Below are positions 7,525 to 14,874 of a stretch of DNA of 24,391 nt, in pieces. The DNA lies in the IMG/VR virus record IMGVR_UViG_3300031999_003076, positions 1-24,391 of that record; one strand, 5' to 3'. Numbering within the stretch: the first letter of the stretch is position 1; each line of letters starts with the position of its first letter. A model generated the notes under the pieces. The model was not told the origin of the DNA. It did no database searches and saw only the letters and a list, made by a program, of their open reading frames with translations. Position numbers and translations under genes: made by a program. The DNA is from a virus.

Positions 7525-7974
7525 ATGGCAGAACAGAATAGGCAGTGGTCACAGATAGTAGTCGAGGTAGATGGGCATCAGTTTGAGATTGACCCAAATG
7601 AATATTTGAAGATAGACTACTTTCAGATTAAAGAAGAATTGCTTAGATACGCGTCGAATGTGGCATGGATTGGTAGCATAAAGGAAGCAGTATCTAAGCA
7701 GCTTGGCGACCTAGAGTTTGAGGTTGATAAGCTTTACGCTTCGCTTGATTTAAAGTATAGGGATAGTTTGGAAGGAAAGAAAGCTCGGGAAATGGACAGA
7801 GAGGTAAAGAGCAACATTTATGGCAACGCAACGTACCAGGAATACCGAAGAAGGTTATCAGAGATGCGGTATCTTGAAGGCAAGATAAAAGCTATTTTAA
7901 GTGCCCTATCTAAGAAGGATAGTATGTTAGTGCAGCTTTGCACACTTTACAAAAATGAGCAGAGTAGGTTATAG
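7525..7974 (+). CDS. UvsY-like recombination mediator
   Basis: The second ATG at 7525 lies 8 bases after AGGAGG (7511-7516) and is preferred over ATG 7519, which is only 2 bases away. The 149-residue, mostly helical protein has the layout I associate with phage UvsY-like mediators: a helix with an aromatic and Asn pattern (near LLRYASNVAWI), a long charged helix with Leu, a middle region containing a TYQEY element, and a final helix carrying the KKDSMLVQL element. UvsY helps load UvsX onto ssDNA covered by gp32. The next two genes are exactly those partners, which is the strongest support. The assignment rests on pattern memory, not alignment. Confidence 0.6.
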   Translation: MAEQNRQWSQIVVEVDGHQFEIDPNEYLKIDYFQIKEELLRYASNVAWIGSIKEAVSKQLGDLEFEVDKLYASLDLKYRDSLEGKKAREMDREVKSNIYGNATYQEYRRRLSEMRYLEGKIKAILSALSKKDSMLVQLCTLYKNEQSRL

Positions 7975-8013
7975 GTGACTATTAGTGGCGGTGATTACCA
8001 GAGGAGGTAGTTT

Positions 8014-8940
8014 ATGGGTTTACGCATCGATGACTTTAAGAAGAAAATGGAAGAGAAGCATTCTGGTAGCTCTCAGTTCTATAAGTTGCAGGAAGGACAG
8101 ACGCACCAGATACGCTTGCTTCCAAGAAGTACTGCTTTTTTTACGGACAAAGGTGACGATGATTTTGCTTATGACTACCGCATACATTTCAAGATATTCG
8201 ATGTGAAGGGTTACAAGCGCCTTATTTGCAAGAGGTCGATTGGTGAGAAGTGCCCTATTTGTGAGTACGCTTTTGGTATGAAGGGCGACCCGAAGGCAAA
8301 GAAGCTTTTCCCAACGACAACGTACTTGTTCAATATTTACGATTACAAGAGCAAGAAGATTATGGTATTGGACACTCGTCCGTCAATCCATGACCAGATA
8401 GTTAAGATTTTAACGAATCCTCGCTATCAAGATTCAATCTTGCAGATTAAGAATGGTCGGGACATTACTATTGAGAAAGGAACAATCACCCCAGGCAAGC
8501 CTAATCCTGATTTGTATTCAGTTATGGCAGTACCTGATAGAACAGATGTAGTTGACCAGCTTCCGGAAGATTGGGAGACGCAAATAAATAATTTAGCTGA
8601 CTTAGTTCCGAGTATAGAGGAAGATGCAGTTTACTTGACGGTTGTAGATTGCCTGCGTAGTGGTAAACTTCCTGAGCCCCGTGAGATTAAGAAAGAGAAA
8701 GAGGTAGAGGAAGAAGCAGAGACAGTATCTGAAGCAAAACCGGCAGAGACTAAAGGTGAAGTTAAGAAGGAAGAGCCAGGGAAAGGTACAGATGCTCCTG
8801 CTACGGTTGAGAAGAAGGTTGAGGAAACTGTTAGCGGTGAGAAGCCTAAATGTTGGGGAGTAGACTTTGCTCCAAGGACAAAAGATTGCCAAGCATGTTC
8901 TTTGAAAGTTACTTGTAGAGATAAGGTATTTGCGTCATAA
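8014..8940 (+). CDS. Single-stranded DNA-binding protein, gp32-like
   Basis: The 308-residue protein carries C72-x7-C80-x2-C83 with H58 nearby, matching the His-Cys3 zinc site of T4 gp32, within a basic and aromatic OB-fold-like core (about 30-200). It should coat ssDNA in replication and recombination. Residues about 220-275 are a Glu/Lys-rich low-complexity linker. Instead of a plain acidic tail, the C-terminus ends in a second cysteine cluster, C280-x11-C292-x2-C295-x5-C301. AGAGGAGG before ATG 8014 gives a strong start. It is flanked by the UvsY-like and UvsX genes, the expected recombination partners. Confidence 0.87.
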   Translation: MGLRIDDFKKKMEEKHSGSSQFYKLQEGQTHQIRLLPRSTAFFTDKGDDDFAYDYRIHFKIFDVKGYKRLICKRSIGEKCPICEYAFGMKGDPKAKKLFPTTTYLFNIYDYKSKKIMVLDTRPSIHDQIVKILTNPRYQDSILQIKNGRDITIEKGTITPGKPNPDLYSVMAVPDRTDVVDQLPEDWETQINNLADLVPSIEEDAVYLTVVDCLRSGKLPEPREIKKEKEVEEEAETVSEAKPAETKGEVKKEEPGKGTDAPATVEKKVEETVSGEKPKCWGVDFAPRTKDCQACSLKVTCRDKVFAS

Positions 8941-8954
8941 GAAGGAGAAAGAAG

Positions 8955-10019
8955 ATGAGTATAACACAGAAGGAAAGAGAAAAGCTTGAAGAGGGTTTAA
9001 GAAAAGACCTTGGCGGGGGTACGATGGCTGAGATACCTGTTAGAGGCTTTTTGTCTACTGGCAGTATTTCACTTGATTACGCTATTCGAGGTCAGCTTTG
9101 GGATGGCGGATATCCTCGTGGTCGTATAGTTGAACTGTATGGGGACCCGTCAACTGGTAAAAGTTTGTTAATAGCCCATGCTATAGCTAATGCGCAAAAG
9201 CTTGGCTGGTATGTTATTTATGATGATGCAGAAAACTCTTTGGATTCGTTCTTTATGCAGAAGCTTGGCGTAAGGAATGACTTATCGATTGTTAATTCTG
9301 AGACAATCGAGGGCCATGTAAAGAGAGTTTCTCGTTGCATAAAGAAAATACGTGAAGCTGATGCTGAGACGCCCATCTTGATTTGTTTAGATAGCTTGGC
9401 AGCATTGTCAACAACGCATGAAAGAGGCTCACCTGAGAAGCTTGAAGCAGATGTTGCGAACGAAATAATTCCAGATGTCAATCTTGATAAGCGTGATATG
9501 ACTAAGGCACAGCTAATCAGAGGGGCAATGAGAGTATTAGCATCACGCTTTATGAAGGAAGATGTTTTATACATTTGCACTAATCACGTGACACAGAAGA
9601 TTGGGGTAATGTATGGACCGACAACAACGACGCCAGGAGGAACAGGGGTTAAGTTTCACGCATCTGTTAGGATAGACTTGAACAAAGGAAAGAAGTTCGA
9701 GAACAATGAAGGCCCGACTGGGCATCAGATTTATGCCGAAGTAACAAAAAATAAAGTAGCCCCACCGTATAAGAAGGTCAACTTCAATATGTTTTTTGCT
9801 TCTGGTGTTGACCTTTATTCTGGAACCTTTGATATTCTCCAAAAGATGGGGATAGTTAGCGAAGGCGGCGGGTGGTATACAACTCGCTTAACTGGGAAAG
9901 ATAAGTTTCGCAGTAAGACTTTAGAAACGCCTGAAATGATGGGAAAGTTAATAACAGCTGTAAGAGAAGGAAAAGAGTCAATTGAGGTTGCGGATGACGA
10001 AGAAAAGAAAGAAGACTAA
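8955..10019 (+). CDS. RecA/UvsX-like recombinase
   Basis: The 354-residue strand-exchange ATPase has Walker A GDPSTGKS at 63-70 and a Walker B strand ILICLDSLAAL near 135-145. A glycine-rich loop near residue 230 (TTTPGGTGVKF) corresponds to DNA-binding loop L2. Length and layout match T4 UvsX and phage RecA proteins. It would form filaments with the SSB and UvsY-like proteins encoded just upstream, for recombination-dependent replication and repair. GAAGGAGAAAG precedes ATG 8955. The tail is very acidic, as in many RecA proteins. The stop TAA is one base before the glycosyltransferase start. Confidence 0.92.
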   Translation: MSITQKEREKLEEGLRKDLGGGTMAEIPVRGFLSTGSISLDYAIRGQLWDGGYPRGRIVELYGDPSTGKSLLIAHAIANAQKLGWYVIYDDAENSLDSFFMQKLGVRNDLSIVNSETIEGHVKRVSRCIKKIREADAETPILICLDSLAALSTTHERGSPEKLEADVANEIIPDVNLDKRDMTKAQLIRGAMRVLASRFMKEDVLYICTNHVTQKIGVMYGPTTTTPGGTGVKFHASVRIDLNKGKKFENNEGPTGHQIYAEVTKNKVAPPYKKVNFNMFFASGVDLYSGTFDILQKMGIVSEGGGWYTTRLTGKDKFRSKTLETPEMMGKLITAVREGKESIEVADDEEKKED

Positions 10020-10020
10020 G

Positions 10021-10827
10021 ATGGTGACGATAGGGATTGTAACCGCGGATAGATATCCGATGTTGCTATCCTTATTACGTTCGTTGGCTACAATTGACCA
10101 CGTTACTGCCCACAAGACAGAGATTATTGTTTTAGACAATTCTGTTAATGATGGACCGGTAAGTAGTAGAGAATGGAACGCGATGCTTACTGTCTTAACG
10201 TTGTGTGGATTTACTATGAGGTATACTAAGATTTCGCATGGGTTTACTATATATCAGCTTAGGCAAATGGTTTTAGACATGTGTGAGTCGCGGTACCTTT
10301 GGTTTTTGGATGATGATTGTATAATTGTTAGAGACCCCTTGGCTATAATGTTGGGTACAATGCGGTATGCGAATGACAGCTATGGATTTGTTCAAGGTGC
10401 TGTGATTGATTGTGACAACACTGAAGGATTTAGTGATTGGAGTATTAAGAAAGATAAACTTGTTGAGATAGGAGGAACACCTTGTTGGTATTACTGGTAT
10501 AAAGAAAGTTATAGGGTTCCGACTATAAAAATGACTAATGCAAATGTGCTCTTAAATGTTAAAATTGCTAAGGATGTTGGTGGTTATACTTATAAAGGAG
10601 ATAGACCATTTGAAGCGCACCTTGGCAATGCTGATACGTATTTAGGAGCAAAGTTGGCTAGTGTTAGCCAGTGCTTATTTACAAGTGATGCTAGAGTATT
10701 TCATTATCCTGCTGAGAAAAGAAACTTTGTAAGAGACTTTTCTTGGATGTTTCCTATATTAGAAGATGGTTGTAGCAAAAAAGTGGTTGAAGCTTTATAC
10801 GCTTACCATAAGGCTAAGCATGGTTAG
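10021..10827 (+). CDS. GT-A fold glycosyltransferase (family 2-like)
   Basis: The 268-residue protein begins with a nucleotide-binding strand (VTIGIVTADRYP), has a second strand IIVLDNS at 35-41, and has a metal-binding DDD at 97-99 in YLWFLDDDC, all features of GT-A glycosyltransferases. An earlier in-frame ATG at 9982 would add 13 very basic residues inside the recA frame; ATG 10021, one base after the recA stop, fits the fold better. The acceptor is unknown. It could glycosylate modified DNA, a virion protein or the host surface. Its place just upstream of a radical SAM gene and queC makes a base-decorating role attractive, but that is inference. Confidence 0.75.
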   Translation: MVTIGIVTADRYPMLLSLLRSLATIDHVTAHKTEIIVLDNSVNDGPVSSREWNAMLTVLTLCGFTMRYTKISHGFTIYQLRQMVLDMCESRYLWFLDDDCIIVRDPLAIMLGTMRYANDSYGFVQGAVIDCDNTEGFSDWSIKKDKLVEIGGTPCWYYWYKESYRVPTIKMTNANVLLNVKIAKDVGGYTYKGDRPFEAHLGNADTYLGAKLASVSQCLFTSDARVFHYPAEKRNFVRDFSWMFPILEDGCSKKVVEALYAYHKAKHG

Positions 10828-10830
10828 AAT

Positions 10831-11766
10831 ATGAAGAATTATAATCCGAGACATTGTTGTTTTTACGTAACATCAAAATGTAATCTAGCTTGTAGCTATT
10901 GCTCGGTAGCTAAGAATTGGCCTAAAAGAGAAATGTCTATTGGTAGAGTATGTGAGACTCTTGACATAGTTAAGAACGTGGTTAAGCCTCAGTTTCTTGT
11001 TTTATTTGGTGGTGAACCTTTGTTGAGAGATGATATTAGCTCCCTTATTGACGAGGTAAATAAAAGAGACTTCGAGTATACTCTTATATCGAATGGAACT
11101 ATCGATAGGGAGTTTGTCATAAAAAAGTTGAGAGGCTTCACTTTGTCCATTGATAGACCGGATGAGGTTAAGGATGGCGTATCTGAAGCATGCAAGTCTA
11201 GTTGGAAAATGCTTAAGAAGTATAAGGATATCGTCCCTGACTTAGTAGCAAATATTACTGTTACGCATGACAATATAGACGACTTGGAAAAGATAGTCGA
11301 CCAGCTTAACGAGCTTGGGATATGGATTATCTTTGGGTATGTCCATAGTACGAGAAATAAAGAAGAGAAAGCAATGTTTAGAAGCTACTGCCCACGGTTG
11401 ACATTGACCGCTGAAGACTTTCAGACATTCAAGGAAGTATTTTATAAGGCAAAGAAAAGGCATAATGTTGATGCTTATGTTAAAGAGATGTCAAGGTATA
11501 TGGGAATGATGAATTGGCATTGTTCTAAGAATCCTCGGAATCCTGAATACCTTACGATAGCAAATAATGGGATGCTTATAGCTTGCAATGACTTTTGGGG
11601 AGAGAGAACGACTAAGCTTAGTGTGTTTGATTTGCCTGAGATTGGTATGAAGAAGTGGCTTGAGGTATGTAAGGAAGATAGGGAAGAGTGCCAATTGACG
11701 TGTGCGTATAATCATGAAGTGCAATTGTGCTACGGCGGAAACATTATCCATAAGGGAGATATATAA
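10831..11766 (+). CDS. Radical SAM enzyme with C-terminal cysteine-rich (SPASM/Twitch-like) region
   Basis: The 311-residue protein has the radical SAM cluster motif C17-x3-C21-x2-C24, GGEP at 60-63 and an LISNG element near 90, followed by a TIM-barrel pattern. The C-terminal third has extra cysteines, including a closely spaced group near residues 288-302 (ECQLTCAYNHEVQLC), which suggests one auxiliary iron-sulfur cluster. It differs from the QueE at 13321, which is shorter and lacks these cysteines. The stop overlaps queC by one base (TAATG), so it is co-translated with deazaguanine genes. Its reaction is unknown: modification of the deazaguanine, a sugar, or a peptide are all possible. 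Confidence 0.8.
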   Translation: MKNYNPRHCCFYVTSKCNLACSYCSVAKNWPKREMSIGRVCETLDIVKNVVKPQFLVLFGGEPLLRDDISSLIDEVNKRDFEYTLISNGTIDREFVIKKLRGFTLSIDRPDEVKDGVSEACKSSWKMLKKYKDIVPDLVANITVTHDNIDDLEKIVDQLNELGIWIIFGYVHSTRNKEEKAMFRSYCPRLTLTAEDFQTFKEVFYKAKKRHNVDAYVKEMSRYMGMMNWHCSKNPRNPEYLTIANNGMLIACNDFWGERTTKLSVFDLPEIGMKKWLEVCKEDREECQLTCAYNHEVQLCYGGNIIHKGDI

Positions 11767-12545
11767 TGGCATTACCGAGGTGTAAATCTTTGGCCAAATC
11801 AAGCGCTAGCCCTATACCGCCTACCTTAAAACGGCTTGGAATACAGGGTTCTGTGGTTTTATGCAAAAGTTCTGGTGTTGATAGTTTTATAGCCGAATTC
11901 TATTTAAAAAGATTAAAAGCTGAATATTTGAGTGTGTATTTTAATTTATGTACGAAGTATACTCGTAAAGAGGTTACTACAATACAGTATAAGCTTAATG
12001 GCGTTGATAAGATAGATGACAGATTGGCGTGGTTGGGGGAATGTGAGAAAGGTAGTAATGCTTTTATTCCACAGAGAAATTTGTTACTCGCTTCTGTAGC
12101 AAGTATTAAGTATGCTCATAATGTACTTATTGCGGGAATAAGTGGTGACGAAGTTGAGGATAAAAATCCTGAGTTTTTTAATGAAGTATCTGATGTATTG
12201 TCGGGCATTAGTAGATATAAGATTAGAGTATTTTCACCATTTTGGAATTTAGACAAGATTGAACTAGTAAAATGGTACATAGATGCTGGTGGAAGTATTG
12301 AACAGTTAAAAGAGACAGTGTCTTGTTACAGTTTTAAAGAAAGAGGGTGTTGTAATAAGTGCCCTAGTTGTTTTAGAAGATTTATAGCTCTAAGAGCAAA
12401 TGGAATAGCTATAGACTTTTACGATAGAAAACTTGCTCTTAGTTATTATAGAAGATGTTTAGCTGGAAAGTACGCTAAGAAAAGACGTATTGGAACTATA
12501 AGTGTGCTTAGAGATTACTATCAAGGTGATAAAAGATTTTTATGA
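11766..12545 (+). CDS. queC: QueC-like 7-cyano-7-deazaguanine (preQ0) synthase
   Basis: QueC turns 7-carboxy-7-deazaguanine, ammonia and ATP into preQ0. The 259-residue protein has a PP-loop at 35-40, the family element FIPQRNLLLAS at 100-110, and an exact QueC zinc site C187-x8-C196-x2-C199-x2-C202. The PP-loop reads SSGVDS instead of the usual SGGxDS, so one conserved glycine is serine. About 25 residues precede the PP-loop strand, longer than usual. It lies in a run with QueD and QueE. Identity is well supported; the altered loop leaves open changed activity or a variant product such as an amide. Confidence 0.85.
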   Translation: MALPRCKSLAKSSASPIPPTLKRLGIQGSVVLCKSSGVDSFIAEFYLKRLKAEYLSVYFNLCTKYTRKEVTTIQYKLNGVDKIDDRLAWLGECEKGSNAFIPQRNLLLASVASIKYAHNVLIAGISGDEVEDKNPEFFNEVSDVLSGISRYKIRVFSPFWNLDKIELVKWYIDAGGSIEQLKETVSCYSFKERGCCNKCPSCFRRFIALRANGIAIDFYDRKLALSYYRRCLAGKYAKKRRIGTISVLRDYYQGDKRFL

Positions 12546-12595
12546 AGAAAAGAAGATTGGCAGAAGATTTGTTTAGTGAAAATAGGAGGAGATGA
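12542..12595 (+). CDS. Possible 17-aa coupling peptide
   Basis: An ATG at 12542 overlaps the queC stop (ATGA) and opens an 18-codon frame whose TGA (12593-12595) overlaps the ATGATG start of the next gene. The peptide is basic (starts MKKRRL, ends NRRR), and its last codons AGG AGG AGA are the ribosome binding site of the next gene. It may simply carry ribosomes across the gap. No independent evidence of translation. Confidence 0.3.
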   Translation: MKKRRLAEDLFSENRRR

Positions 12596-12906
12596 TGACC
12601 TATTTTGAAGAGCAGGCTAAGGCTGATTCGTTTCTTAATAGTTTTTATGAAGCATATTTCGCTCAGAAGGAAGTGCCAGATAGACAAGAGATGTATACGA
12701 ATGTAAGATTTTTAGCCTCGGCTGCGATTAACTGCGACAGATTAGGTATTAAAGATTTGGGAAAGACGATGGGCGACAGGTTGGAGATTTATGTGTGGAT
12801 GCTTCAACAGCTTGGTTATAAGCATGGGCATAGTTTAAGAAGAAAGAGAAGACCAGGATTATTCGATTTTCTTGGTGGCATCTTTGGTGGAATAAAGGTA
12901 GAATAG
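12595..12906 (+). CDS. Unknown small protein within the deazaguanine cluster
   Basis: The frame gives 103 residues from ATG 12595, which lies 5 bases after AGGAGG (12584-12589); the adjacent ATG 12592 is too close. The first 80 residues look helical, with several aromatic residues. The C-terminus has a basic patch (RRKRRP) followed by a glycine and phenylalanine-rich hydrophobic end. No catalytic motif or known family is seen. It lies between queC and queD with short gaps, so it is surely co-transcribed with them. It could be a partner of the pathway or an unrelated small phage protein. Confidence 0.65.
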   Translation: MTYFEEQAKADSFLNSFYEAYFAQKEVPDRQEMYTNVRFLASAAINCDRLGIKDLGKTMGDRLEIYVWMLQQLGYKHGHSLRRKRRPGLFDFLGGIFGGIKVE

Positions 12907-12917
12907 GAGGTAGAAGG

Positions 12918-13319
12918 ATGAAGGTATATTTGAAGAGAACAATAGCGGCAGGCCATATTTTAGAGAATAAGTCGAAGGATGCCGAATGGAATAAGAATAC
13001 TTTTGGTAAATGCAATCATGCGATTCATGGCCACAACTTTTTGGTTCAGGTATGGGTTGATGGACTTACTGATGAAGATACAGGTATGGTTGTAAACTTT
13101 AATGAGATAAAGAACGTTATTGATACTTTTGACCATGAGACATTGAATAATATTATGCCCACAATTCCGACAGCAGAAAATCTTGTTAGCTTAATGAAAG
13201 ATATGCTTATGAAAAAGCTTTATAGCATAAATGATACGATAACTGAAATACGTGTTAGGATTTGGGAAACTGACAATGCATATGCTGAAGATATAGTTTC
13301 GACTAAAAAAGATTTGTAA
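12918..13319 (+). CDS. queD: 6-carboxy-5,6,7,8-tetrahydropterin synthase
   Basis: QueD converts 7,8-dihydroneopterin triphosphate to carboxytetrahydropterin, the second step of deazaguanine synthesis. The 133-residue protein has the zinc ligands H13, H37 and H39 (HGHN), the catalytic cysteine region around C32, the GMVVNF element, the DHETLN motif with catalytic Asp-His, PTAEN, and the C-terminal WETDNAYAE with the substrate-binding Glu. Length is normal for the family. AGGAGG (12905-12910) sits 7 bases before the ATG. The stop is one base before queE, so the two are translated together. Confidence 0.93.
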   Translation: MKVYLKRTIAAGHILENKSKDAEWNKNTFGKCNHAIHGHNFLVQVWVDGLTDEDTGMVVNFNEIKNVIDTFDHETLNNIMPTIPTAENLVSLMKDMLMKKLYSINDTITEIRVRIWETDNAYAEDIVSTKKDL

Positions 13320-13320
13320 T

Positions 13321-13977
13321 ATGAAACTTATTCCGATATCTGAAATATTTATGGGATTGCAAGGGGAAGGACGTTATACTGGACACCCTGCGGTTTTTGT
13401 GAGGGTATCTGGATGCACGAGACATTGTTCCTATTGTGATAGTTCTTTTCATCGTCAACCGATAGCTAAGCTTAGCCCTGAAGATATATTGGCAGAAATA
13501 AAAAAGTGTGGAAAAGACCTAAAGGATTATAGGGTAGTATTGACTGGTGGTGAGCCTCTTTTAAGTAAAGAAGCACTTTTTGATTTCACTGACTGTTTAG
13601 CGTCGGAGGGTGTATACCAAATAGATTTAGAAACGAATGGTGATTTGATTAAGACGTACAATGATTGGTATGAATTATATTGGGACTTTGCTTACATCGC
13701 GATATCGCCTAAAGTCTATGAAGTAGGAAGAAGAGTGGCAAAGTTGTTTGAGAGAACAGACTCTAAAAGATATGATATAAAGATTGTCACAGATGGAAAA
13801 ATGCTTGGTATGGATATGCTAAGATTCGCGACAATGCTTATGCCTTTAACGACAAAAAATGAAAAAGAGAATAAGCTAATAAGACAGCGTGTATGGAATC
13901 AATGTATTCAGCATGGTTTGATTTTTTCCGGTCGACAGCATGTAGAAGTATGGGGACCAAAGAAGAGGGGTGTATGA
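13321..13977 (+). CDS. queE: 7-carboxy-7-deazaguanine synthase (radical SAM)
   Basis: QueE rearranges carboxytetrahydropterin to 7-carboxy-7-deazaguanine. The 218-residue protein begins with the family signature EIFMGLQGEG (8-17), then GHPAVFVRVSGC, with radical SAM cysteines C32, C36 and C39. TGGEPL is at 75-80, LETNG in the next strand and ISPK further on. All are canonical for QueE. It follows queD by one base and overlaps the phosphoribosyltransferase by 4 bases (ATGA). A second, cysteine-less relative is encoded at 17598. Confidence 0.95.
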   Translation: MKLIPISEIFMGLQGEGRYTGHPAVFVRVSGCTRHCSYCDSSFHRQPIAKLSPEDILAEIKKCGKDLKDYRVVLTGGEPLLSKEALFDFTDCLASEGVYQIDLETNGDLIKTYNDWYELYWDFAYIAISPKVYEVGRRVAKLFERTDSKRYDIKIVTDGKMLGMDMLRFATMLMPLTTKNEKENKLIRQRVWNQCIQHGLIFSGRQHVEVWGPKKRGV

Positions 13978-14423
13978 AGAAGGATGTAGCTATTCCTTGG
14001 AAGCTGTTAGATTCATTTAGAAGCCTTATTTTGGCTAATTACTTTGGGAAGGTTGATTTTGTTGTAGGTATAATGAATGGTGGTGGAATACCCGCTATAG
14101 TTGCTGGTTTGTCTTTGGACGTTCCGATATATTGGCTATATCTAAAAAGCTATAAGGGAAGAAAGTGTGGAAGAGTTGAGATGGAAACTTGTTTGCTTCC
14201 TATGGATAACCCTAAAGGAAGAATTTTACTTGTAGATGATATATTTGACTCTGGAAAAACATTAGAGTTTAGTTTAAGATTTTTGGATGGTTTAAAGTTT
14301 AAAAATGTTCAAAGCGTAACTATGTTATCTAAGGATAGAGAGAAAACAAAAAAGATGCACGTGGAATATTTGCTTAAAGCGGGGAAGAATCAGTGGGTGG
14401 TATTTCCGTGGGAGCATGAATGA
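13974..14423 (+). CDS. Phosphoribosyltransferase
   Basis: The preferred start is ATG 13974, overlapping the queE stop; a longer in-frame start at 13893 would lie wholly inside queE. The 149-residue protein has the type I PRTase PRPP-binding motif ILLVDDIFDSGKT at 84-96, an early strand FVVGIMNGGGIPA (29-41) like the PPi loop, and a flexible middle with Lys and Arg. Related enzymes attach ribose-5-phosphate to purine bases such as hypoxanthine, xanthine or guanine. In this operon it might salvage guanine released by DpdA, or convert a deazaguanine base to a nucleotide; either is inference. The stop overlaps the next gene (ATGA). Confidence 0.85.
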   Translation: MKKDVAIPWKLLDSFRSLILANYFGKVDFVVGIMNGGGIPAIVAGLSLDVPIYWLYLKSYKGRKCGRVEMETCLLPMDNPKGRILLVDDIFDSGKTLEFSLRFLDGLKFKNVQSVTMLSKDREKTKKMHVEYLLKAGKNQWVVFPWEHE

Positions 14424-14830
14424 GAAGTATATTTGTGCTATTCTTATTTTTAGTTATTACGCTACCTATGTCGGCAGCATCTATAAAGGAGCCGCCGAAG
14501 TATCTGTATAAAGGTTTACTTGGAGAAGCGGCTGATGATGGTTTTAATGGCCAGTATGCTGTAGCTTGTTGTGTTAGAAATCGTTTACGCAAGGGTATGT
14601 GGCATGGATTAGTTGCGATGAAGCGTAAAGACTTAAGTGACTATGTTTATAAGCAGCCTAAGGAATATAAACAAAGAGCTAAAAGGATAGTTGAGATGGT
14701 GTTCGCTGAGAATACTCCTGATACGACTGGAGGGGCAATATACTTTGAGAATACGCAAAAGTACGGAAAACCGAAGTTTTGTCATAGGAAGACGGTAAAG
14801 ATTGGAGAACATACTTTTTTTAGAAATTGA
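14420..14830 (+). CDS. SleB/CwlJ-type cell-wall hydrolase with signal sequence
   Basis: The 136-residue protein starts with a basic residue and a long hydrophobic stretch (4-16) ending near ASAAS-like small residues (17-21), a signal peptide or signal-anchor. The mature part has the Hydrolase_2 pattern: LLGEA at 33-37 with the presumed catalytic Glu36, GQYAVACCVRNR, and DTTGGAIYFEN near the C-terminus. Such enzymes cleave peptidoglycan, so this could be a secreted endolysin or spanin-independent lysis factor. It shows that the host has a peptidoglycan wall. It sits oddly in the middle of metabolic genes, linked to the PRTase by an ATGA overlap; no holin is recognised beside it. Confidence 0.8.
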   Translation: MRSIFVLFLFLVITLPMSAASIKEPPKYLYKGLLGEAADDGFNGQYAVACCVRNRLRKGMWHGLVAMKRKDLSDYVYKQPKEYKQRAKRIVEMVFAENTPDTTGGAIYFENTQKYGKPKFCHRKTVKIGEHTFFRN

Positions 14831-14866
14831 GTGTTAAGCTGTTAAATTTGTTTATATATTAAGGAG
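14829..14866 (+). promoter_or_regulatory. Promoter-like element upstream of the DUF932-like gene
   Basis: GTGTTAA (14831-14837) and TTTATA (14851-14856) have the same 20-base offset as at 1074 and 7481, followed by TATTAAGGAGG. TATATT (14853-14858) is a good -10-like box. This is the closest copy of the element at 1072. Confidence 0.5.
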
Positions 14867-14874
14867 GATTTAAT

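Noticed and set aside
7985-8206. Separate 73-residue gene before the SSB
   Set aside because: It runs out of frame through the SSB start, is Arg/Leu-rich without a motif, and lacks a ribosome binding site.
9982-10020. Earlier start for the glycosyltransferase
   Set aside because: It would put 13 basic residues read from the recA frame before the first strand of the GT-A fold; ATG 10021 fits the fold and gene spacing.
13893-13973. Longer start for the phosphoribosyltransferase
   Set aside because: The extra 27 residues lie wholly within queE, lack PRTase features, and the ATGA overlap at 13974 is the pattern of the neighbouring genes.
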